From Warburgia ugandensis (taxonomy: Eukaryota > Streptophyta > Magnoliopsida > Canellales > Canellaceae): a DNA stretch of 64,000 bases. The notes under the pieces are model-generated. The model was given only the letters and a program-made list of their open reading frames with translations. It did not search any database and had not been told where the DNA came from. Made by a program: the position numbers and the translations under genes. This document shows, piece by piece, positions 1 through 11,194 of the stretch. Location of the stretch: the NCBI GenBank assembly GCA_035236585.1, contig CP141126.1:68735414-68799413 (forward strand). The letters are read 5' to 3'. Every line of letters starts with the position of its first letter. Position 1 is the first letter of the stretch.

Positions 1-715
1 ACTTAAGGAAATTCACTCCCCCTCCCCCTCATACGGTTTTACTCTTTATAGCCTTTTCCTTCCTTCTTTTTCTCCACCTTCTTCCTTATCTTCATTAACT
101 CCTTCCTTAAACTCTATCCTTGAAGAGTTAGAGTTCTATGGGGAAACTTTCTCCTCTTCCAATTAGAACTCCATCCCTTTTAGGAATCCTCATCCTTTTA
201 CAACTCCTCTTCCAACTAGAACTCTTCCAATTAGGAATCCTTATTGATTAGGACTCTTGCCTTTTTGATCTGCACTGTTGATCATAGATATGAGTCATCC
301 AACCTTCCTTCAGTTGATCTGCAAAATAAAAGACTAAATTAGAATCATCTAAACCGTACATTAATCATCTAATAAGCTCTAATAATCATTTAACCATTTA
401 TTTTAAGAAATTTAAGGTTTGGATGGTCAATCAAGCTAAATTTTGCAATTTGGATGGGATAATCTTATTGAATGCTCAACTAGGGGTCTTTTAGCCAAAA
501 TTAAATGCTTAATAAATACCTGCATGAGATTTGAGTTGCATGAATTATTTATAAAATGTGATTATTATGTTACAGTATACATGCAATATTTATGGCATGA
601 ATTATGAAATGAAAAGGATATGGTTTTGTATATAGAGGATTGTTATATTGTGATTATACCTCCTTGGATTTTAAATGTACGCCATTCATTTTAAAAGGTG
701 TTTGAAAAAAAAGGT
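1..715. other. Unassigned repeat-like flank
   Basis: No gene is visible. The first 250 bases are strongly C/T-rich with recurring short phrases around 'ccttcc' and 'aactc'. From about 400 on the sequence is A/T-rich. The texture resembles LTR sequence of the kind seen later in the window (60.3-60.7 kb), but no ends, primer-binding site or coding remnant could be placed. Confidence 0.4.
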
Positions 716-727
716 TGTCACACTAAG

Positions 728-997
728 TGTCAATACATCAATGGTCTAGATTGTATTCTAGAACCCTCCTACTCTTTCTAGATTACTCTACCATTCTCCT
801 AGAGTTTTCTATACTACTTTAGAAGATCTAAGATATTTACAAGGATCTCCTAGAAACTAGGCCATCTGGAATCAAGCCTTGCTCTATAGATCTAAGAACA
901 CATGCCCAAGTCCTTTAGGCCACATCCACAAGCTAAACAAGCCTTCCTGGGAGACTATAGGCCTTGATCATGGTCCTTGCAAAGAAAGTCCTTGACA
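728..997 (-). repeat. LTR copy, left (3' LTR of the minus-strand element)
   Basis: Direct repeat of 3521-3791. Shared stretches include the segments around 'tctagattactctacc', 'atctaagatatttacaagg' and 'aagctaaacaagcctt'. It starts TGTCAAT and ends TGACA. Confidence 0.8.
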
Positions 998-1509
998 TTC
1001 TCCCCCACCTAATAATGTCGATGCCCACATCGACACATCTTAGTTGGTGTCACATTCTTCTCCCTTAGGCACATCCCATGCTACCCTGTGATCCTCATGA
1101 GATGCCTTGCCACATTTCTTCCTTTGCACATTGGCATTCAGCCACTCTTGTGCTCCATTGGCACCTTCTTTATCCTCTTCAATGTATGGGTGTCCTTGTC
1201 TTGATATATACCCTTGCTTAATTATGAGTTGTTATGCCTCTTGCGGCTCCATGTTGCTGACCTTTGCCATTGTACCTCCTACACATCAGTATGGCAGCTA
1301 CAAGTCATCGTGCTCCCTGTACGTCTCTGCTTGGTCTTGTTCATTTTGGAGCACCCTTGTTGTGGCACACCCTTGTCAACCACCAGTTTCTCCTTGGACC
1401 CTTTAGACCATAACACCCTTATAGCACCTAAACGATGTAAGCCTAGCTGTGCCAACTCCACACTTGCTATGGTTCCCTCTACTAACTACAAGGTAGACAA
1501 TATCTTCCC

Positions 1510-2018
1510 TTACCTCTTGCCATCCTTCAACACGGGGATAGCACAAGGGGTCTTCTCGTCAAAGAAGCTCAATATTCCAAGGTATGGCATAGGGATGGCC
1601 TTAGCCAAAGTGAGGAAATCCATTCTAAGGATAACCTGATAATTGTCCAAAGGCACTACAATTAATGTGATGGTGCCTTGACAGTCTCCAACCATGATGG
1701 ATATCTCCTTGGCTACTCCAAGCACTGACCTAGTCTCATAGTTTCCCACTTTTATCTTGCTCTCATCCTTTTTTATCCTGAGGCCTAATCTCTTAGCCTC
1801 CCCCTTTGAGATGAAGTTGTGAGTGGCTCCATGTCCACCATGGCCCGCGTGCCTTTGCCATTGAGGCATGCATTTACATACATCAAACTCTTCCCTGCAA
1901 TAGGCTTAGTCCTTAATGATTGCCCCATCATGACATTGAGGAGTCTAAGTGCCCCCATCTTAGGCCCCTCCCCTTCATCCTCATCCCTTGCCTTGTGGTT
2001 CTCCCTCACAACCACCAA
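1510..2018 (-). pseudogene. Retroviral-type aspartic protease domain, broken
   Basis: Two overlapping minus-strand frames together cover a retropepsin-like domain of gypsy type. One (2018 to 1785) ends in the linker and the start of the active-site strand, AMVDME, where the family has VDSGAT. The other (from about 1830) carries ATHNFIS, followed by VPLDNYQVILRMDFL, which corresponds to the conserved D-x-VLGMDWL segment of these proteases. The catalytic Asp-Ser-Gly is not intact in either frame, and a frame change lies between them. This is a dead remnant, not a functional enzyme. Confidence 0.75.
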
Positions 2019-2050
2019 GGCATTGAGGGTCTTTTTCTTTGGATAGTCTA

Positions 2051-3059
2051 CTACTTGATAATCCCCATCATATATGAAACACCCAAAGCAACGAGGGATG
2101 AACTTACCTTTGCCATTGGAGTCATGTCAACCCTCCTTACCTTCTTCCTTATGACCCTTAGGTTTGTCCTCCTCGTCGTTGCCTCCATTAACCTTGATGT
2201 TCTATTCCTCACTAGTGTCTTTAGCCCTCTTATCAAACTCCACTAATTTGTCCGCAGTTGAGAGTGTAGTGGGTTGGTCTTGCACTCCCCTCCTTTACAA
2301 CTCTTATTCCACCGAAGGTTGCAACCCATCTACGAAGAAGAACAAATTATCCTTCTCAGCCATATCTGAAATGTTCAGAAGCAAAGCTGTGAATTGGTTG
2401 ACATATTCACAAATAGATACCGTATGCTTTAGCTGTTTCAAATTCTTCTGAGCCAAATATTCTACATTCTCTAGGAAGAATTGGGCTTTGATATCTTTCT
2501 TAAGGTTTTCCCAAGTGGCTATGGTGCAATGACCATCAACTACATCATCATACCTTTGTCTCCACTAGAGCATTGCATCATCGACAAGATAAGTCATTGC
2601 CACATTTGCTTTCATGGCCTCCTTAGAAATCTTGGTATTTTAAAAATATTGCTCCATTTGCCATAGGAAATTCTCCAAGTTCTACACATCATGGGTTTCC
2701 TTGTAGAATGTAAGTTTAGGGATCTTGACTTTAGGAGTAATTTCCTTTGGTCCAGATCCTCCCGTACTATCTATGGCCTTCTCCAATAAGGCCAAACAAA
2801 TTTTCACATCCTCTACACCAGCTACCTCTTCATGTAGCTCAACCATCTCACCTTCCATTATCTCAAGGCTATTAGACATCCACTCTATCCTCTTAGTGGT
2901 CTTGGCATCCATATACTTAAATACCATGACCATGCTTTGCATGTCAGCCTTAAGACTATGTAAGGTGTCCACGTAAGCACTAGACTTCTCCAAACATTCA
3001 GACAAGGTTTGTTCTAACTTACCAAACCTTTCCTCCAACATAGTGAGGCAAGCATCCAA
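2051..3059 (-). pseudogene. Gypsy gag remnant with zinc-knuckle trace
   Basis: The 125-residue open frame 3059-2682 starts with a coiled-coil-like segment rich in Leu, Glu and Lys and ends KVKIPKLTFYKETHDV. That matches the start of the retrotransposon gag domain, where plant copies read 'PKLxxFxGxRD'. Past 2682 the frame breaks repeatedly. Near 2060-2100 the minus strand in one frame reads as a degenerate CCHC zinc knuckle. It lies directly upstream of the protease remnant, as expected for gag-pol order. Lysine-rich pieces at 2236-2051 belong to the same decayed region. Confidence 0.7.
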
Positions 3060-3520
3060 AGCTAACTCCCTTGATGGATCTCTAAACTTCTCCCTCTTAG
3101 TCCTTAGTCAAACCTCCACGGGCATGTTGGTCACTCTTAACTCACTTGCCACGACACTATCGCAAGGTTCACTAATCACCACAAGCAACTTCCAACTTGA
3201 ACCACCTAACCTTTCTCTAATAACAACTGCCATGAGGTTGTTGTTTCACCTATGCTAAACTAGTGCAACACTTGTGTGCAACTCCTTTGCAAAGCACAAG
3301 TCTGCCTTCCACTCCTGCTCTCATTTGCCAGTGCTACACTCACTCACCTACTAGAGTAATGAGAGGAACTCAGGAAGAGACTCCGCTCAAAGAGAACTTG
3401 TTAACCCTTGCTTGAGATATAACTAAATTGTCTAAATTGGTTACAAATGTGGAGCTAACCCTTATTTATAAGTCTTACCCCACATCCACCTCCTCAATGG
3501 ATGGCTAGGATTATTGCAAG

Positions 3521-3791
3521 TGTCAATGCATCAATGGTCCATATCATATTCTGGAGCCCTGTTATTCTTTCTAGATTACTCTACCATTCTCATAGAATAT
3601 TCTAGACTACTTTAGAATATCTAAGATATTTACAAGGATTTCTCTAGAAAGCAAGCCTTCTAGAGTTAGGCCTTGCTCCATAGATCTAGGAACACAAGCC
3701 TAAGTCCCTCAGGCCACATCCAAAAGCTAAACAAGCCTTCTTGGGAGCCTGTAGGCTTTAGTCATGGGCCTTGCAAATAAAGTTCGTGACA
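3521..3791 (-). repeat. LTR copy, right (5' LTR of the minus-strand element)
   Basis: Direct repeat of 728-997 with scattered substitutions and a few small indels. The neighbouring plus-strand sequence at 3440-3460 has a TATA-like element on the minus strand, so the true 5' LTR may extend left of 3521. No consensus primer-binding site was recognised. Confidence 0.75.
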
Positions 3792-3889
3792 ATGTGCTCA
3801 CTATATATATAAATTAATGGAGAGATCAAAGAAAATATGACCATTAATTAATTTTTACACATATGTAAAAAAGAGAAAAAAGTAAGAGT

Positions 3890-3893
<4 letters not shown>

Positions 3894-3945
<52 letters not shown>
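3894..3945. repeat. (GA)n microsatellite
   Basis: An uninterrupted run of about 26 GA units lies between the gypsy derivative and the CACTA remnant. The flanks (3792-4150) are A/T-rich with no gene. Confidence 0.97.
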
Positions 3946-3947
<2 letters not shown>

Positions 3948-4160
3948 TGCACAATCAACTTAATAAATGTATGGCTAGACTTCATCAATGTTCTTTCACA
4001 AAACATAAGGTACATTTGTTCCTATTCTTTAAGCTCAATGGTTGATACATGACTACTCAAAAGAGGTTCACCAACTTTAGGATCATAAAATCTAACCTAT
4101 CATTTCTTTCTTAGGATTCTATAGCATTCACTCCTAATAAGTACTCTATGAAAAACTTTA

Positions 4161-6378
4161 CTACTTCCACTCAAATAGGTACATCCATATCAAGCAAACC
4201 AACTCACAGAGTCTAACCTCATGAATGAGGTGCACTGTTAAGTGGGCCATGATGTCCAAAAAGGATGGTGGGAAGATTATCTCCAACTCACAAGAAGTTG
4301 TCACTAGATGTTCTTGGATTTTTTGTAATTTTGAAACATCCACCACCTTCTTGTACAAAGCATTGAAGAAGTAGGAAAATTTTGTAAGAGATCCTCTAAC
4401 TTTATTCAGAAGCACCAAAAGAATCGTTGCAGTCAGGAGTTGTTGCATCAATGCATGACAATCATGTGACTTCATCTCAAACATTTCTAGCTCTTCCATG
4501 GAGACAATGCTTCAAAAGTTTGAAGAGTAGCTATCTAGGAGTTTGAGTTCTAATAGCATTTTACATACTATTCTTTTCTCCTCTCTATCGAGCATATAGT
4601 TTACTTTAAGCAAGTATGTTCCTCAACTTTCCCTATCATGTGGATGCAACCTTCTATTCAAACCCATCTTTGTAAGATCCATTCGAGCTACAAGTCCATC
4701 CTTTGTTTTTCCCTACATGTCAAGTGAGGTACTAGTCAAGCTTTCACACACATTCTTCTCAATGTGTATGACATCAAGCACATGCATAGATGTAGGAATT
4801 CTCAATACACAAGTTGAAAGAATATTGATTTCTTCTTCCAACAACTTGTATAGTTGCTGTCACTTAGACGTTTTCAACTTATTAAAATACTTTTCATCCT
4901 GTTAACTTCTTTGGAGTTGTCCTTGTCTCTATACTATTATTAAATATCCCTTCTTAAAATGGTATGGTTAGTCTCTACGCAACCATCTTCGTAGGTCAAA
5001 GAATGCCATTTTCCTACCATGTTTAAGTCATATGACACATGTTTGGTCACTACAGATAGGACAAGCATTGTCTCCCTTCATGGTGCATCAAGACAAAGTA
5101 CCATGTATAGGGAAGTCGCTTATTGTCCACAGCAGTATAATCTTTAAGGTGAATGACTCTTTGGTCTAAGCTTCAACATCTATATCCCATAACATCTTAA
5201 CTTCATCAATCAAGGGAGCTAAGTACACATCAGTGTCATTTCCTAGTTACTTGGGACCGATATCAACATAGTTAATATTATGAACTTCCTCTTACGCACA
5301 AAAATAGTGGGAGGTTGTAATAAACTGTTATAATAGGCCAATAACTGTACATGTTACTCATAAAATTATGAGGATTAATCCCATCTACAAATAATGCAAG
5401 TTTTAGGTTCTTATTCAAAATTAGGTCGTAAGAAGTTTACAAGTTTCTACGCTAAGCTATCTGCTGGATGGCACAAATAGCTATCATATACTCTCTCATT
5501 GGCTTGCCATACTAGTTTCTTTGCTATCTTTATAATACAAAACAATGGAATAAAGGGTAAATACCATAAGACCTTTGCAAGAATGCTAGTCATTGTCTTA
5601 TTTGAATTCTTCTTCAACTTCCACCTTGATTGTCCTCAAGTTGGGCATGTAGTTTTATCTTACGCTCCTTTCTCTACAAGATGCAACCATTAGGACAAGT
5701 ATCTATCTTCTCATACTTCAATCCTAGTGCAGCTAGGGTTTTCTTTGCTTCCCATGTGGACCTGCTAATTTGTTCTCCTTCCATAGCATTTTACCCACCA
5801 TTTTCAAGACTTCGTAAAACCTTGATCTGGAAAATCAAATCTCGATGTCATGTTATAAGGTTCTACCACTACAAACAACTTGGTATAATCTTTACACCTA
5901 GGGTACAATGGCTCATTGACTGTCTCTAATGTAGTATGGAATAGTTTAAGGTTGTCTTAGAAGTCATCATATGTATCTTAAAACATCAGTATAGTTGTAC
6001 TATTTACGACACTTTCCACAGTGTCTTTAAATCTTCTTACCTTTGTCAAGGGCCCATGTGAAAGTTTTTCTCCATCCCAAATCCACTGGTGATCGCTTTC
6101 ATTAACTTTATTGAAGCACAAATGTTTTCTCAACTCCCTTGTAGTTACCTTTTCAAGTTTTCACATTTTGATCATGGGCAACACATGCGATTATGATCAC
6201 CCCCTACCCTAAGTATGAACTCTATGAACTTCTCTATTTCCTCTTTATATCCTTTTGATGTTCTTATTATAGTCATCCAAGCATACTTATCCATTTTTTT
6301 AATAAATTGAAGTTCAGATGTGTCTGAAGACTTCTTAAACATGAAAAGATTAGTGAACTCGGTTAGGCATTTTACCAA
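4161..6378 (-). pseudogene. TNP2-like CACTA transposase pseudogene
   Basis: Three family landmarks appear in order on the minus strand. At 6378-6172 a frame carries KMDKYAWM followed by EKFIEFILRVGGD and ends with a Cys-Pro segment; this is the transposase-associated N-terminal domain (family pattern MDKSWM...FIEFA...IRCPC). Around 5500-5430 a broken frame reads HPADSLAWK, a conserved TNP2 phrase. Around 4790-4750 a frame reads DVIHIEKNVCESLT. The 112-residue frame 4499-4161, starting MEELEMFEMKSHDCHALMQQ and containing CELEIIFPPSFLDIM, is the domain of unknown function DUF4218 usually found at the end of these genes. Stops and frame changes are frequent between landmarks, so it is not functional. 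Confidence 0.85.
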
Positions 6379-6392
6379 ACATTAGGTATGTA

Positions 6393-6462
6393 AAGGGCAG
6401 CCCTAGTGCATAAAGCTCCCGCATATGCAGGGTCTAGGGAAGGGGCAAACCACAAGGGTCAA
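6393..6462 (-). mobile_element. Au SINE, 5'-truncated copy
   Basis: Seventy bases matching the 3' third of the Au SINE (starting plus-strand AAAGGGCAGCCC and ending CCACAAGGGTC). It is flanked by a perfect 10-bp target duplication, TAGGTATGTA, at 6383-6392 and 6463-6472. The 5' part with the pol III promoter is missing, as happens when reverse transcription stops early. It sits inside the CACTA element and so is younger than it. Confidence 0.88.
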
Positions 6463-7289
6463 TAGGTATGTATGAATTATAAAATGTTTGAAAAGAAAAC
6501 TAATTACATGATGCACATGCGAAAAAATTTCAATTAACAACAAAGATTGACATAAAACATGAAAGATCCTTTCACATGAAAATTAAATTTTTAAAAATAA
6601 ATTTTCTAACCATAGTCATGCAAAATATGTAAAACAGGAATGAGATAAACAAGAAAGACACTAGCCAACACTCAAATTGATATCGACTAAGAATATATAT
6701 ATATATGTAATTCCAATTCAATAGTGGTGATTTAGTTGAAGCTAGCCAAAGCAAAAATGCACCTATATGAGCTCCATGTTGTGTATAGATGAAGACAACT
6801 AAAAATAGAAAATTTAAGATAGTTGTAAAAAGTCATATTTGTAAGAAAAGCTTCAAGTTGTGCATAGATGAAGATAGTCAAAAACAGAAAATCAAAGATA
6901 GTTGTAAAAATTCATGTGTAAGAGAGTTTTTAAAGTTGATTGAAAAACCAACTTCGAAAATCCAACTTTTAAAGTCAATTTGGAAAATCCAATTTGTAAA
7001 GAAGAACTTTTTAAGTTAGTTTGGGAAAATCAACTTTACATGCCCAACATTTAAAGATGGTTTTCCCAAACTATCTTCTAAAGCTATTCCCACCAAACTA
7101 AAGAAGACGGTTTGTGACGAGCTGTCTTCTTAAGTATGATTTTTGACGACATTTTTTGAAATCATCTTGTATTATTTTTACAAAGACGATTGACTAAAAA
7201 CTATTTTCTTTTTGCCGTCTTTGAAAGCCCCAATTTGAGTAGTGAATTCTACTATCAACATATAAAAGTTCAATGATTAATGAGTTTGA

Positions 7290-10158
7290 ATCATTTGACT
7301 TTGGATTTAACATCTATGTTCAATCAGTAACAATCAACAGCCCTTTAGGATACATGAAAATCTAAGCTAATCAAACTATGGATGATTCTAGCCTATTAGT
7401 CTTTGTACTGTGAGCTATAAGATCATCACAAAGATTCTAGTCATGAATAGACTAAAACCACATCTCCCAAGTCTTAATAATTCAACATAGGTAGCTTTTG
7501 TTTCAGGGAAGGCATTGATGATAACCTTCTTATTGCTCATGAATTCTCACAACTTTTTAGTAGAAACCGTCTTGACACCATAATATGGTTCTTAAAGCTA
7601 ATATGGTTTAAAGCTTATGACTCTATTAAATGGGTCATCCTACATTAGGTTTTATTTATAATGAAATTTTGTTAGCAAATTATTGACCTTATTATATTCT
7701 ATGTATCTACCATAAGCTTCATAGTCTTAGTTAATGGTTCTCCTTCTTCTTGGTTTGACCCTTCTAGATGTTTATGCTAGGATGACCCTTTATCTCTCTC
7801 TCCTTATTTGTTCTTTGTGCAGAGGCTCCTTCTGCTAGTGGTTCAATGGCTCCAATGCTTATATGCAAAAAAAAACCCACTCATTTAGCAAATTCTTTAT
7901 GCTACAATCTCATGATTTTTATCAAAGCAACATTTGAAAATTGTTAGCTTATCTATAACATCATGGAAAAGACTCCATACTAAGTTAGGACTTTCCATTT
8001 CACTAAAGAAATCTGCCTAAGCTTTAGTGCAGGTCTTCATCATAAAGTGGATAAAGCTTTCAAGAGGCTTTATGAATTTCGTCAAGATCTGTCAAATGAT
8101 TATTATCAATGTATTCCAAGTTTCTCAAGGAAACCTACATGAAAGAAGTTCCATTCTTTTTAGATTGGATTGAAAAGAAACTCATTGGTTATAAACTAAT
8201 TTATTATCTCGAGCTGGATGCATAACATTAGTTAAATCAAAGTCTTTTTTTAGATGTCTTATTTTGTGCTTGCGGTCTTACTTATTCATAATAAAACTCT
8301 TGATGAGTGTGAGAAGAGATGGAGAAATTTCATTTGGAATTAGTCTACAAGGAGCCATAGTATTCACTTCATCTGTTGGGACCACATATATTAGTACAAA
8401 TTGGATGGAGGGCTTGGGCTTTAGAATCTTCACCTTATAGATAAATGTTTCAATGCAAAACTTGACTGATTTGTTCTTATTAAGCCATCATATATGTGGT
8501 TCATTAGCTTACAATGAAATATTGGGCAAACTATTCCTTTTGGGATGCTATATTAAGAAAACAGATTTATCATCTTAGAAAGCTATCTTAATGGCTTGTG
8601 ATCCCTGGAAAGGGTATTCTATGGTCACTAGTTGATGGTTAGATGATATAGGTTTGGCATGATAAATGACTTGAATAGGTTGATAGTCCCCCTTATCAAT
8701 CTACTAAAGCTTGATGGATTTGGATTCCCATCTTCTAACATTCTTAACCAAAGCCTTTTTTATGGACCAATGAATGAGTTTCTTTGGAGGTTGACTAATG
8801 ATGGAAATTTTTAGGTGAAATCTTGCTATTATATGATTTCACACACTGATGACCATTCAACTAATACTAGCTACAAATAGATTTGGAAACTTCAGAGTCA
8901 AGATGTTCCTCTGGCTCTTAGCTCACCATAGATCACCAACATGGTTGATGCCCTATAATATCTTTCATTTGATAAATACATCTTGCCCATTATATGGTTA
9001 GGCAGAGGAATCTAATTATTACTTGTTTTGGTCATTCTAAAAAATTAGACCAATATGGATTATTCTTATACAATTATGTAGTTTTGAATTTGAAGAGTAT
9101 AATAATGTTGAGGAGGCTATTTCATCTTGGATTAGACCAAGAAAACTAAATTTTGGGCATATATTCTTCTTTCAACATTGGTTTTCTTAGATTAGGAATC
9201 TAGAATTAAAAACTGAATTATTCACCATTAGGAACATTAGACTAAGATCTGATTGCTAAATAAGTGGATAGCGAGAGTTACTAAGTTTGCAAACTCTTTC
9301 TCGGATTGGCCTTAGTTTTGTGAGTTTGTAGTTAGATCTCCTTAACAGATGTAATCATAAAACTTAAAAAGAATTGAATGTGGTGCAAAAACCCCCTTTA
9401 GATATTTCCAATTGACATTTGGTGGGTCTACATTGGTAAATCCAGGAGAAGCCAGTGTTGGTGGTGTACTCATGGGTGATAGGACAGCAACTCATTGCTC
9501 GTTATATCATCAATCTTGGACATACATCAAATAATGGTGATGAATGGTGGTCATTATTGTTTGGGCTTCATTTGGCATCCAAACTTGGCATTCCACATTT
9601 ATTGATCATGGGTGATTCTTAATTAGTGGTGGAGACTATGCTAAAGAAAAGGAGGTAGTCTCAGATGTGAAGGCATGCAAAGGTCCAATGGGTGTGTCTT
9701 CAATACTGAATAGGTTTCATAAAGTTAATATTAGTCAGTATGAAGGAGAGTCTTGGCACAACAATAGAGCTGTCATCATGTGACCTTAAGGTCATGAGTT
9801 CAAGGCATGGAAATAGCCTCTTGCAAAATACAAGGTAAGTTTGCATACTATAGATCCTTGTGGTCCACACCTTCCCCGAACCCTGCATGAGTGAAAGCTT
9901 TATACACTGGGCTGCCCTTTTTTTTGTTTAGAGAGAGCAATCGTTCATGCTGATTGTCTTGCTAAGAAGGCATATGTTTCAAAGGTTAGCAAGTCATGAA
10001 TACTTTATTTTCACCACCTATGTTTGTTGCTACTTTTCTTTAATATGATAGTAGATGTCTAGGTTTGGTTAGGAAAGTTAATTAGTTTTTTTTTTTTTTT
10101 CCTAGGATGTTGATTGTACTACTTATTTCATTAATGAGTTATCTCATTTAACAAAAAG
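7290..10158 (+). mobile_element. L1-type LINE, decayed (RT, zf-RVT, RNase H)
   Basis: Broken plus-strand frames follow the order of a plant L1 second open reading frame. Near 7430-7560 they read RLKPHLP and EGIDDNLLIAHEF, a reverse-transcriptase block. Near 8340-8430 come WDHIY and LDGGLGFRIF, after RT. Near 8880-8990 is a reverse-transcriptase zinc-binding region. Near 9400-9650 is an RNase H domain whose start reads as a degenerate SKGNPGEAGVGGVLM. Its end, HADCLAKKA, follows after a SINE insertion. The 3' end is taken at about 10158, where 'ctcatttaacaaaaag' looks like a short A-rich tail. Many stops; no target duplication found. The 5' half, including the endonuclease, is absent. Confidence 0.75.
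9744..9925 (+). mobile_element. Au SINE copy inside the L1 RNase H region
   Basis: Near full-length Au SINE. The tRNA-related head is degenerate (GAGTCTTGGCACAACAATAG for the usual GAGCCTTGGCGCAACGGTAA), the B-box-like segment reads GAGTTCAAGGC, and the 3' end reads GGGCTGCCC plus a T run. The RNase H C-terminal code resumes directly after it, so it interrupts the LINE. No clear target duplication; it looks old. Confidence 0.85.
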
Positions 10159-11194
10159 AAGCTAACCGTAAGCTATACAACTATATATATATGATCCCAC
10201 TGTCATTGATCTGTCTTGTACATTTGATTTCTCTTGCCACAGACCTAAATAATAATTTAATAGTTCATCCAATAAGATATGTTTTTATTGGTCACTTTTT
10301 TTTATTTTATTTGTTACAAGTGAAAAATATTAACAAAGCTAATCACTCACACACTCTTAAATCTATTCCTCATGCAAATAAGAAAGTGGCAGCCAAAGCC
10401 TATAACCAAGTACATTCTAGACACATATCCATGTTTATTTGAATGAAAAAGAGAAATGCTAGTATGAAACACAACAATATCCCAACATGGTGAAGTGCCT
10501 CTACTTTTCCATGGTAGGTCCAACATACTATTGATTTAAGCCATTCATTTGTCACACTAACTATGAATATCTTATGGCCCAAAAGTCATTCTAAAAGAAG
10601 GTCATTGTCTTCCAACAAATTGCCTTGTAGTTCGTTGAATGCAAACTATTGCTTCTATGGAGCTTCTGACTGTTTGTATTTCACAAGATAAAAGCTGCAT
10701 TTCTTGGATCTTAATGAACTTTTTTTGGAATGATTTTTGGGTCATGAGATATCCAAAGTTAGGCATGTTAGATGAATGGCTTAGGATGAATATTTTGTGG
10801 GGTTCACTATGAAAAATTGGAGTCGCTTCACCCCTAGTTGGGGTACTATCGCGCTTTATATCAGCATTTCTCAGTGAAAAATACTCCATTTGAGATGCTG
10901 GAATCTTGCAATCCACAATCTTAGGATAGTGGAATCTAACGTGAGACAAACGAGATAAATAAAAGTTAGGATCGAGCGCGAGCGGGCTCCTTTATGTAAA
11001 ACAGGATGCCCCATTGTAAGGTAGCATTGGTCGCTGGCGCTCCTGATTTGGCCGAATACGCTAACTAACGAATTCAAGCATGTGGGTTGGTGGAAGAAAA
11101 TTGGTGGGCGTGGCAGCCTTATTCATCTCCATTTTCTTTCTGCTACACAAAAATCCCACAATATCTGCCAACTCTCTCTGTCTCTCAGCCCACC
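10159..11194 (+). promoter_or_regulatory. Upstream region and 5' leader of PHR2
   Basis: No coding sequence is recognised. The stretch 10159-10800 is A/T-rich and unassigned. GC content rises from about 10950 (GAGCGCGAGCGGG). A TATA-like TTTATAT lies at about 10855-10861. The leader close to the start codon is pyrimidine-rich (CTCTCTCTGTCTCTC at about 11173), common in plant 5' UTRs. Two upstream ATGs precede the chosen start: 11080 (different frame) and 11087 (same frame, would add 36 residues). The transcription start cannot be read from sequence alone. Confidence 0.4.

Larger units (their letters stand above)
728..3791 (-). mobile_element. Ty3/gypsy derivative with gag and protease only (TR-GAG-like)
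   Basis: Two direct copies of a ~270-bp sequence (728-997 and 3521-3791) both run from TGTCAAT to TGACA on the plus strand and bracket 2.5 kb of decayed gag-protease code on the minus strand. The C-rich stretch just inside the left copy (998-1009) reads as a polypurine tract on the minus strand, so the left copy is the 3' LTR. No reverse transcriptase, RNase H or integrase is present, and the internal space is too short to hold them. No 5-bp target duplication was found: the bases outside the two copies differ. A TATA-like TTATAAATA on the minus strand at about 3446-3455, inside the right copy's neighbourhood, suggests that the real 5' LTR is longer than the shared 271 bp and that the left LTR is cut short. 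The type resembles the non-autonomous TR-GAG elements described in plants. Confidence 0.7.
4150..7244 (-). mobile_element. CACTA (En/Spm) DNA transposon, decayed, 5' terminus intact
   Basis: On the minus strand the element starts at 7244 with CACTACTCAAATTG, the hallmark terminus of CACTA transposons. It is followed by subterminal sequence full of short motifs around AAGACGG / CCGTCTT and CAACTTT / AAAGTTG. A TNP2-type transposase pseudogene then runs to 4161. The plus-strand base triplet outside the terminus is AAT; CACTA elements duplicate 3 bp, but the left end and its triplet could not be placed. A CACTA at 3799 is followed by AT-repeat and does not match the terminal repeat, so the 3' end is taken as lost. 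A truncated SINE sits at 6393-6462 between the coding and subterminal parts. Confidence 0.8.

Noticed and set aside
3799..3803. CACTA on the plus strand as the missing left end of the CACTA element
   Set aside because: The bases after it are an AT repeat and do not match the terminal repeat CACTACTCAAAT; no matching 3-bp duplication (AAT) precedes it.
11087..11194. Upstream in-frame ATG that would add 36 residues to PHR2
   Set aside because: The ATG at 11195 has the better context (CACCATGGA) and gives the MDS start seen in Arabidopsis PHR2; the added residues look like leader sequence. Kept only as an alternative start.
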